Shown piece by piece: positions 43,751 through 50,803 of a DNA stretch of 64,000 nucleotides (its first letter is position 1; each line of letters begins with the position of its first letter). This DNA comes from Candidatus Scalindua sp. GTDB lineage: Bacteria; Planctomycetota; Brocadiia; Brocadiales; Scalinduaceae. The DNA is taken from assembly GCA_021776915.1 (NCBI GenBank), contig JAIQZU010000029.1, positions 1 through 64,000 of the forward strand, in the 5' to 3' direction. The notes under the pieces are model-generated. The model saw only the letters and a program-made list of their open reading frames with translations, was not told the origin of the DNA and did not search any database. A program made the position numbers and the translations under genes.

Positions 43751-44782
43751 TTACGCTTTGGATTGTTCTTCAGTTTCTAAAATATCATGTTCCTCTTCTG
43801 CCCTCTTATACGCTCTATGAGTAAAATAGATGTACCCAATAGTTATGGTACTGATAATAGATGCAATTACTGTAAGTAAACTCTCTACTTCATTTATAGA
43901 TGCAAATGCCTCTGCTTCGTCCATCTCAACCAGGAGGGCCCAGTTAATAAAATTAAGATTAAGTGGAGTATATGCACTTAGCACCGAGAAACCTCGAAAA
44001 CCATTTATAATCTTTGCCCCCACATATCCTTCAAATGCCTCTCTTGTAGCTTCGGTATCCACCTCTTTCTGAAGTATTGTGGGTTTAACAGAAAATCTTG
44101 AATTAGATCTCATAAGGCCGTCTTCACCAACCAGGTACATTTCACCGGTTTTTCCCAGGCCTGCTTTATGTGTCAATATGGAGTCCAGATGGGAGAAAGG
44201 AAGTTCTATTACTATCACACCTAATAAACTCTCAGCTTCAAAGACTGGAGCAGCAAAGTAAGCAGTAAAATCATTTACCTTGTCATTCCAGCTATAGTCT
44301 TCAAAACTCACGTCTTCCAACGCCAGTTTAAATATATGGGCAATATTGCGGTCTTTAAATTCTCCTGAAAACAAATTTGTTCCGCTAAAATCCTCCCTCA
44401 GCGCAGAAAAAATTACGCTTCCGTCCTTTTCAACAAAGAATATATTTGCATAGCCGTAATCAGCGACATAATACTCCATTAACGGCTGATAAATACTTTT
44501 TATTTTCTGAGATTGGGGGTCGTCAATGCCATAAGCGTGAAATGCACCGGATAACCGGGTAAAACCCTTGGCAATTACCGGATTTCTCGAGAGAACATCT
44601 ATATCGCCATATCTATCGTTAAAATAATTCCAAATCTCATGCTTAAGAACATCCCTGGCAGTAATAAGATGCCTGAAACACTCTGCCTTTATAGCCTCTT
44701 TATAAGAGCTGTAACTTACAAACGGTACAATCAGGAAAAAAGTTAAAAGCGCAATCAAAATTGCTAAAGTTGCCTTCTTTAT
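43751..44782 (-). CDS. Membrane-anchored double Cache sensor protein without output domain
   Basis: From the ATG at 44782 (MIKKATLAILIALLTFFLIV; an upstream ATG adds 5 residues) the protein has about 343 residues: an N-terminal membrane helix (about 5-25), a large extracytoplasmic dCache-like region with VDVLSRNPVIAKGF-type, YGYANIFFVEKDGSVIFSAL and VIVIELPFSHLDSIL sequences, and a C-terminal helix (about 297-325) followed by a short charged tail. Receptors with this sensor normally continue into HAMP and kinase or chemotaxis domains, which are absent. It may signal through a partner or be a truncated receptor. Confidence 0.75.
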   Translation of the reverse strand: MKKATLAILIALLTFFLIVPFVSYSSYKEAIKAECFRHLITARDVLKHEIWNYFNDRYGDIDVLSRNPVIAKGFTRLSGAFHAYGIDDPQSQKIKSIYQPLMEYYVADYGYANIFFVEKDGSVIFSALREDFSGTNLFSGEFKDRNIAHIFKLALEDVSFEDYSWNDKVNDFTAYFAAPVFEAESLLGVIVIELPFSHLDSILTHKAGLGKTGEMYLVGEDGLMRSNSRFSVKPTILQKEVDTEATREAFEGYVGAKIINGFRGFSVLSAYTPLNLNFINWALLVEMDEAEAFASINEVESLLTVIASIISTITIGYIYFTHRAYKRAEEEHDILETEEQSKA

Positions 44783-45111
44783 CATATATCCTGTCAAAAT
44801 TTAAAAGATTATAAAGATAACGTTTCTTCCGGATTTGTTATAATTGATTTTTACCACCGCAACTGGCGTACAATTCGTTGATTAATGGGTATGTAGGCGA
44901 ATGCTAATACAAAAGAGGTTTGTAATATTATACATTTTTAACGAAATGTCAAGGCTAGTTTACAATCTTTTTTTCTTGCCTACCCTTGATTTTTCTTCCG
45001 ATTCATGATATTTTCATACCATTACTATTTTGTGCTTCATAAGAATCTGCAAAATGGCATAATGACAATATGATTAATAATAACATGGCAATTAGAAAGG
45101 AGACACCTTCA
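44783..45111. other. Intergenic region, about 330 bp
   Basis: AT-rich sequence between divergent genes with no recognisable gene or repeat. A frame from 45070 extends the next gene upstream but bypasses the good ribosome site at 45097-45105. Confidence 0.4.
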
Positions 45112-45744
45112 ATGAAAGAAAGATTTAAAAAGATATTACTCTTTACCACGTTGTGCCTCAGTATCTTTATGGGGACAAAGAATGCAGTTGCCGATTCTGT
45201 CAGAGCGGACGTTAACGCAACCTATGTACCCGGATTCACCAGATACTGTTTTCAGATAACCAATGACGACCAGAACGAACCAGACCCAAAGTATCACACC
45301 GAAAACATTGCATCTGTTACTATAAAATTCTTCTCTAAGGATGCAACTGCGGCAGACCATCGATTCAGGAACAATGTTACCGGGCCGGAACTCTGGGACT
45401 CCAAAGTTACCATACGCGGCAAAGAGCAACAGGTTGTCTGGACGTATGGTGGATACTTTGGCGCAGGCAGTAAAACCAAATTTACCGTTGACAAGCCGGA
45501 CGCAACAATCAAGCCGGGCAATCGTTCCAGTATCTTCAGTTTTATAGTTAACGGAGAAATCACTGTAACAGAGATTGAAACCGGCTATCAGGAATCACCG
45601 GGTTTTTTCAGAAGCCATAGTAAAATATCTAATCCATTCGGAGAAGGATTATTAACCAATGACAACGATACGGATTTCCTGAGAGACAAGGACGGCGATG
45701 GTATTGCAGACGTTTTCGATGATAATCCTGACAGTACTAAGTGA
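45112..45744 (+). CDS. Secreted protein with thrombospondin-type-3 calcium motif
   Basis: From ATG 45112, preceded by GAAAGGAG, the protein has 210 residues: a signal peptide (MKERFKKILLFTTLCLSIFM..., cleavage near NAVADS), a beta-rich domain, and the Asp-rich end DKDGDGIADVFDDNPDSTK, a typical type-3 thrombospondin repeat that binds Ca2+. It is probably periplasmic or extracellular. The GTG of the next gene overlaps its stop by 4 bp, an unusual coupling to a cytoplasmic acetyltransferase. Confidence 0.7.
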   Translation: MKERFKKILLFTTLCLSIFMGTKNAVADSVRADVNATYVPGFTRYCFQITNDDQNEPDPKYHTENIASVTIKFFSKDATAADHRFRNNVTGPELWDSKVTIRGKEQQVVWTYGGYFGAGSKTKFTVDKPDATIKPGNRSSIFSFIVNGEITVTEIETGYQESPGFFRSHSKISNPFGEGLLTNDNDTDFLRDKDGDGIADVFDDNPDSTK

Positions 45745-46238
45745 ACCGTTTGGAAATCAGACAAGTTGAGGATAATGATTTAGATGATTGTTATAGAGTT
45801 GAATCTGCTTGCTACACTTCTGACGGAGCAACAAGGGAAAATATTCAAAAACGTATAAGTCTGTTTCCTGCAGGGTTTCTGGTCGCTGAATCTAAAAAGC
45901 AAATAATTGGACTGATTAATAGCGCCACTACAGACAAAGAAGACATAGCTGACAAAGAACTTAAGGACATGATTGGCCATGTTAAAGATGGCAGAAACAT
46001 CGTCATCTTCTCCCTGGCCATCTTACCTGAGTTTCAGGGAAACGGAATTTCCAGACAATTGATGTCAAGGTTTATTGATGTAGCAAGAAACCTGAAAAAA
46101 GAAAATATCCTGTTACTCTGCAAATCTGAACTAATCCCCTACTATCAAAAGTTTGGTTTCAGATATGGCGGAAAATCAAGATCGAAACACGGAGGTTTTG
46201 AATGGCATGAAATGAATTTGTTGCTTAATACAGAATAA
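45741..46238 (+). CDS. GNAT-family N-acetyltransferase
   Basis: The 165-residue protein has the GNAT core: IRQVEDNDLDDCYRVE at the start, VIFSLAILPEFQGNGISRQL (motif A, the acetyl-CoA loop QGNGISRQ) and YYQKFGFRYGG near the end. It acetylates an unknown amine. It starts with GTG overlapping the stop of the upstream secreted protein. Confidence 0.88.
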   Translation: MNRLEIRQVEDNDLDDCYRVESACYTSDGATRENIQKRISLFPAGFLVAESKKQIIGLINSATTDKEDIADKELKDMIGHVKDGRNIVIFSLAILPEFQGNGISRQLMSRFIDVARNLKKENILLLCKSELIPYYQKFGFRYGGKSRSKHGGFEWHEMNLLLNTE

Positions 46239-46297
46239 ATTTACCGCAAACCTTTTTAACGAGCGCTGTCCCTGATTTCAACATTCTCCAGAAAATT

Positions 46298-47326
46298 TTA
46301 AGAGCAATTTGAAATTATTTTTGTAATGTTCCACTTAACGATACTATGACCATCATCCAAAAGGCAATCGTTAGGACGCATTTCACCAAATCCTATGTCG
46401 TCAGACAAAGCTCTCTTTGAAATGGCATTTTTCGTTAAATTATCTAATTTATTCCACCAACTCGGAGATATAAATGTATTATCCTCATGGTATTCAAATG
46501 TATATCTAGTAATAGCATTAGGAAGTAAATGTTTATCAAGATTAATGATAGATTTAAAAAAGGATTGTATATCCTCTCCTTCATCTATCGAGGCATAAGC
46601 TATTGCCCCACCTTCATCTATTGGGATTATTGAGAATGTAATTATTTTTAGATCAATCTCTTTACTGCCTGGTTTGTAATATCTCCTTCCGGAAAAATCG
46701 GTTTCCAGTATTAATGAACCGCTACATAGAAATTCTGGAATTGTATCAATAAACACAATATGATATTTTAAATGTGAATAGTCTTTGTTAGATAATATAT
46801 TGTCATATTTTACTTTTTGAATTTCGTAAGTTTTGGTGTCAAGATTACAATAGAAGCTGGAAATAGTTGTGACATGTTGTTCTATAGGAGTACGTCCATC
46901 AGCCCAATTTTTCATTGATTCATTTACATCGACATCATTTCTATACATAAATAATCTTCTACAAAGAGCTCTATATGCGAGAAGGAATATCTGATCTTTT
47001 TCTGCAGAGAATGGTTGTGTTTCGATTCTTTCAAAAGTCCTAGTATCATGAATGTTGCAAAACCCTGTGAAAGTGGAAGCCTCTCTGATGCCAATTAATT
47101 CAGGTTGTGATTTAAAAGGATGTAGGGAAAACTGATAAACGTGATTTGAAGGATCAGTAATTTTAGACAAACCACCATTTCTTTGAATTGTATGGGCTCT
47201 TACTATATCTCCTTCACAAGTTCCTTTCACAGAGTCGGGATGTAGACAATAACGTTTGTTGTAGGCTTTTCTAACGACCTTGTTTACTTCCTCAATGGTG
47301 GGTCGTGGTTTGAGGGGATGATCCAT
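46298..47326 (-). CDS. Uncharacterised protein with HNH-like treble-clef motif
   Basis: The 342-residue protein has an N-terminal pattern C27-LH, C37, then RAHTIQRNGG (H45) and FCNIHDTRTF (C90, H93). The spacing C...C...AHxI...C..H resembles a treble-clef HNH nuclease or a zinc-binding relative. The remaining 230 residues have no motif I recognise. I recall similar AHTIQ...FCNIHD hypotheticals in diverse bacteria, but cannot name a family. No neighbouring gene explains it; the GIY-YIG and Smr genes follow on the same strand further upstream. Nuclease activity is a guess from the metal motif. Confidence 0.6.
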   Translation of the reverse strand: MDHPLKPRPTIEEVNKVVRKAYNKRYCLHPDSVKGTCEGDIVRAHTIQRNGGLSKITDPSNHVYQFSLHPFKSQPELIGIREASTFTGFCNIHDTRTFERIETQPFSAEKDQIFLLAYRALCRRLFMYRNDVDVNESMKNWADGRTPIEQHVTTISSFYCNLDTKTYEIQKVKYDNILSNKDYSHLKYHIVFIDTIPEFLCSGSLILETDFSGRRYYKPGSKEIDLKIITFSIIPIDEGGAIAYASIDEGEDIQSFFKSIINLDKHLLPNAITRYTFEYHEDNTFISPSWWNKLDNLTKNAISKRALSDDIGFGEMRPNDCLLDDGHSIVKWNITKIISNCS

Positions 47327-47441
47327 ATAACACCTTTATATTATTGTAATTGTTATTAAATTTTATTCTTTATTGGGGCAGCCTAACCTTTTTCTGAAAC
47401 AACTTATGTGTTTTCAAATATCAAATCTTCAATATACAATC

Positions 47442-47726
47442 TCAAATTGTCAATCGTAAACCCATTATTTTTATTTTGCCCTCTACCAACAACTCTTTTT
47501 TAATTTTTGATAGTTTTTTTACTTTTGCTTCAACCTTCAACGCCAGAGTCTTGTTTCCGATCTTCTTTTTCAAAACCAATTTTAAAGGAGCTTTTCCTCT
47601 TAAGTATTTTGATCCTTTCTTATCACTGCTTTCATGTTCTTCAAATCTTCTTTCTACATCAGTTGTTATGCCTGTATATAGTCGCCCATGTTTGCATCTT
47701 ATCAAATACAAAAACCAATTATTCAT
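47442..47726 (-). CDS. GIY-YIG domain nuclease-like protein
   Basis: From ATG 47726 the protein has 94 residues: MNNWFLYLIRCKHGRLYTGI then TTDVERRFEEHES, the GIY-YIG core (here LYL...YTG), with the conserved Arg in VERR and a Glu further on (VEAKVKKL). It is the small stand-alone YhbQ-like type, whose DNA-repair role is suspected. A second ATG at 47741 would add five residues. Confidence 0.88.
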   Translation of the reverse strand: MNNWFLYLIRCKHGRLYTGITTDVERRFEEHESSDKKGSKYLRGKAPLKLVLKKKIGNKTLALKVEAKVKKLSKIKKELLVEGKIKIMGLRLTI

Positions 47727-47781
47727 TTTATTGTTGCCCACAGCAAGACCGGCCTATCATTTCTTCAGATTTACTCGGCAG

Positions 47782-48039
47782 TTAATCATGTTTGAAATGC
47801 ACAAAGACTCTTCCATAATTATTACTGTCCTTTTTAATACGATGATACTTTATTTTTATATCAGGGCGGTCCAGAAAACGCAGGACGGTTTTCTTTAACT
47901 GTCCACTCCCCTTTCCGGGAATGATTTCCACGAGGGCAATCCTTTTTTCATTGGCCTCCTTAATTATCCGATTGAGTTCCTTTTCAATCAAATTGCCATT
48001 TTTGCATATTTCATGCAAGTCCAGTTTCAGTTTTGCCAT
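47782..48039 (-). CDS. Small Smr-domain protein
   Basis: The 85-residue protein is a bare Smr domain: LDLHEICKNGNLIEKELNRI (the LDLH motif), VEIIPGKGSGQLKKTVLRFL (the xGKGxG motif). Smr domains cleave or bind nucleic acids, notably in MutS2 and ribosome-rescue factors. It lies just upstream of the GIY-YIG gene on the same strand, so the two may be expressed together. Confidence 0.85.
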   Translation of the reverse strand: MAKLKLDLHEICKNGNLIEKELNRIIKEANEKRIALVEIIPGKGSGQLKKTVLRFLDRPDIKIKYHRIKKDSNNYGRVFVHFKHD

Positions 48040-48253
48040 AAGATGTGTTTTGGAAAATCCTGAAATTTATAATATCCGGTTATATATCAAAATCAAGAGG
48101 AAAGCAGCCTTTGGACCTTCCAAGTTAAGTCGCTTCGCGAAAAAAGGCTATCCTTCGACTTCGCTCAGGATGACGTCAAACTGAGCGGAGTCGAAGTTGT
48201 CACATTGAATTTCCTATGCATCAAGTTAAGCCTTCGGCAACTTTTTGTCGTTG

Positions 48254-48310
48254 CGTAGGGACGTATAATTATCCCCGGACAAACTGCGCCGAGGACTTTA
48301 CGCCCCTACG
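48254..48310. repeat. GTAGGGGCGTA palindrome with a 25-bp repeat nested in its loop
   Basis: CGTAGGGACGTA (48254-48265) and TACGCCCCTACG (48299-48310) are complementary with one mismatch. The loop contains the 25-bp repeat (48272-48296). Related palindromes without the insert are at 59965-59993 and 60787-60816. Confidence 0.75.
48272..48296 (+). repeat. 25-bp dispersed repeat, copy 4, inside a palindrome
   Basis: This copy differs from the 15730 copy by two bases in the middle (ACTGCG for AAGGCG). It occupies the loop of the 48254-48310 palindrome, which suggests insertion into, or a composite with, that element. Confidence 0.7.
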
Positions 48311-48531
48311 TTTTATTACAACATTGAAATTTCTATACATCAAGTCAGGTCGCTATCACTACAAAATTCCTCGACTCCGCTCTCTCCGAGCCAGAGGCTC
48401 TACTAAGCCGGAGGCGGGATGACATCACACTGAGCACATTCGCACGCTCAGTATAAACTCCGTCGAAGTGTTATCAATGATTGAATATACATGGGGATGG
48501 GACAGGAAAGAATACTGCCATTGTAAAATCG

Positions 48532-50154
48532 TCAATGAACAATCTTTTTAAATCTTTCCTCTTCCTCGAATGGAAGAATATGTTCGTGCCTTGGCTCGTG
48601 ACATGTCATGCAGAGTTCTTTATCTGGTTTAAGCTGGCCAACCATTTCTTTGTCAATCTCACCTTTTGAAAGCATTCTCATCGTATTAAGTCTTATATAT
48701 CCATTACCCGCACCATGACACTGTTCGCACTGGACTCCATCTTCAATGCTGAACATAACATCTTTTTTACCGTCAGAATTGTATCCTGTGGAGTGACATG
48801 GTAAACATTTACCGGATTTTTGAGGGTCTCCAGTTTCACCCATTTTTCTGGCTATTTCCTTACCTTTTTCAGTAGCAAGATCAATATATGCGCGTGAGTG
48901 GTTTGTTTCTTTCCATTTCCCATACTGATTACCAATTTTGTCCATACTATGGCAAAATTCACACATGCCTACACCCTGATAAGTCTCCTTCTCAGGGGGC
49001 ATGAAATGTTTTATGTATGATTGAGAAGCATCCGTAACCCTGAAAGGCTCCATCTGCGGAATGATCGGGTCTTCTGCCGCTTGAGGAGTATGGCACTGCA
49101 GGCAATTGTACCGTCTCCCTTCCAATCGATCACTGTTCTGTTCATCCGTATACTCCTTGACAAAATGGGAAACGGGAACCTTCTCTAATCCTTTAATATG
49201 GCATTCGTTGAGGCAAGTATTAATGTTTCTGTTGATTTTATCCTCTAGAATACTATGTGGTATTGCAGGGGGAGCCCCTTCATAAGGCCTGTCAAGATTA
49301 TTGCTTTCTCCCGGTTCACTCGCAGGGAATATATTCATCCCCTGCTGTCCTGAAACAAAGCCTTTTCCGGTAAATATCTCAGGAGATTTTCTCTCCGCTA
49401 AAGAAAGGTGAGCCGGCCCATGGCATTTGAGACATGACATCCTTGATATTCCGGTATTCGGATCCTCGGCAAGATAATCTTCCGCCCTCTTGTGTACACC
49501 CTCTCCGGCCTCAAGAAATGCCTTAGATCCTGAATGACATCGAAGGCACAAGTTGTTTGAGTATCCGTCTTCATCATAAAGCTCAATCTGCTTCTCACCT
49601 GAGCCGGTGGGAGAGTTGGTTATCCAATAGTAAAGGTGTAAAAGCCCCCTACCTTTCGCTTTCCCTATGTCGACTACCCTGTAACCTGCATGGCACTGGT
49701 AGCATTGGCCATGCTGTAAGAAACGATTCTGGTAATGGACTGCCGCCAGTGTATTACTGTTTCTATCTTTCATATCATCAACATAAAGCCCCATTGCACT
49801 GTGGCAAGAACCGCAAAATTCAACTTTTGTTGATCCTTCGAAAGTGGCAAATGAGGCAAAGGCCAGAATAAAGATCGGTAATACAAACAGGTGAATAAAG
49901 CGCTGAAGCTGAATGTTTACAGTACGTAATTGAATACCTAATCGCGCAAAAACAACCCTGGTGATGACAAGAATAATGGCTATAATGGCCAGCACAAGAG
50001 AGATTGTTTCTGCCCACTGAAGAGGGTCTGACACTATCTGGTGTGGCATGTCCAGCGATTGCAAAGTCATCTCACCCTCACCCCTGGCAAAAATAATATC
50101 AGGGATTAATACCATTCCAACTACTGTAAGCTGCTTAAGTATTGTCTTAATCAT
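48532..50154 (-). CDS. Membrane-anchored multiheme cytochrome c with ten heme motifs
   Basis: The 540-residue protein has a hydrophobic start (about 1-22), a membrane helix at about 51-70 and another near 88-105, then an extracytoplasmic heme domain. Nine CXXCH sites occur at about residues 114, 151, 203, 241, 351, 398, 450, 476 and 515, plus a CLNECH (CX3CH) at 314. The first site CGSCHS just after the membrane part is NapC/NrfH-like, while the end (CLPCHSTGY and GVQCEQCHGAG) resembles cytochrome c554. It probably carries electrons between the quinone pool and the NapA-like enzyme encoded two genes upstream. The start overlaps the stop of the cyclic-nucleotide-binding gene by 4 bp. Confidence 0.85.
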   Translation of the reverse strand: MIKTILKQLTVVGMVLIPDIIFARGEGEMTLQSLDMPHQIVSDPLQWAETISLVLAIIAIILVITRVVFARLGIQLRTVNIQLQRFIHLFVLPIFILAFASFATFEGSTKVEFCGSCHSAMGLYVDDMKDRNSNTLAAVHYQNRFLQHGQCYQCHAGYRVVDIGKAKGRGLLHLYYWITNSPTGSGEKQIELYDEDGYSNNLCLRCHSGSKAFLEAGEGVHKRAEDYLAEDPNTGISRMSCLKCHGPAHLSLAERKSPEIFTGKGFVSGQQGMNIFPASEPGESNNLDRPYEGAPPAIPHSILEDKINRNINTCLNECHIKGLEKVPVSHFVKEYTDEQNSDRLEGRRYNCLQCHTPQAAEDPIIPQMEPFRVTDASQSYIKHFMPPEKETYQGVGMCEFCHSMDKIGNQYGKWKETNHSRAYIDLATEKGKEIARKMGETGDPQKSGKCLPCHSTGYNSDGKKDVMFSIEDGVQCEQCHGAGNGYIRLNTMRMLSKGEIDKEMVGQLKPDKELCMTCHEPRHEHILPFEEEERFKKIVH

Positions 50155-50720
50155 GTATCCTTCGTTTTTAATTCTGCCGCACGACTCTGAACAACTTTGT
50201 CTATATTCTCTTTAAGCGCCGGCAGATAATCATGGAGATTTACAAAGTCTCCCCTGGCAATAGTCATTGCTTTAACCGAATCAACCGCTTTTGCCGTTGC
50301 GTTGCGAGGTTTATTACTGGTCATGGCCATTTCACCAAAGTAATCACCCTGCCCCAATTTGGCGATTACTATCTCTCCTCCGCCTGCATCTTCCTTTATA
50401 ATCTCGACATTACCCTGGATAACAGAATAAACAAATTCCGCTTTGTCTCCTTCTTTAAAAATAATTTCCCCCGGCATGAAATTTATATATGCAGTTCCAT
50501 GATGCGAAAAGAACCAGGCAGTGGTAATTATAATATATAAAATCATACCAATAAGGAAGAATGGCTGTGCTATGATTAAAAAAAGCGTTAAATTTACCGG
50601 ATGTAAATTTGAAATGGCCAGAATGGTAATACAGACCGCCAGAAATACAAGAATTTCAGCCGTGATTAATAACCTTCTTAAGTACCTTGGTTTCTGAAGT
50701 TTTGAGGTAAATGTACTCAT
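50151..50720 (-). CDS. Membrane-anchored cyclic-nucleotide-binding-domain protein
   Basis: The 189-residue protein has two membrane helices (about 18-38 and 44-70) and then a cNMP-binding domain (about 78-175): FMPGEIIFKEGDKAEFVYSV, QGNVEIIKED, LGQGDYFGEMAMTSNKPRNA (phosphate-binding cassette with G-E-M-A and R). No DNA-binding domain follows, so it is not a CRP-type regulator. It sits between the NapA-like gene (83-bp gap) and the cytochrome gene (4-bp overlap). It may tune the redox complex in response to a nucleotide or act as an assembly part; this is inference. Confidence 0.82.
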   Translation of the reverse strand: MSTFTSKLQKPRYLRRLLITAEILVFLAVCITILAISNLHPVNLTLFLIIAQPFFLIGMILYIIITTAWFFSHHGTAYINFMPGEIIFKEGDKAEFVYSVIQGNVEIIKEDAGGGEIVIAKLGQGDYFGEMAMTSNKPRNATAKAVDSVKAMTIARGDFVNLHDYLPALKENIDKVVQSRAAELKTKDT

Positions 50721-50803
50721 GATATTTTGCGAATATTCCTTTATGACAATTTTGATTCAAATAATATTTTCTTTATGCCACAAGCTGTACATATACATAT
50801 TGT

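Larger units (their letters stand above)
48040..48531. repeat. Repeat-rich intergenic region (about 490 bp)
   Basis: It holds an inverted pair CTTCGACTTCGCTCA (48153-48167) and TGAGCGGAGTCGAAG (48182-48196), two copies of a CCTATACATCAAG-type tail (48204-48230, 48323-48348), and a GTAGGGACGTA palindrome (48254-48310) with a 25-bp repeat nested inside. No gene was seen. Confidence 0.7.

Noticed and set aside
48153-48196. Possible CRISPR-like repeats in the 48-kb intergenic region
   Set aside because: The repeats are inverted pairs and single scattered tails, with no regular spacing or equal-length spacers.
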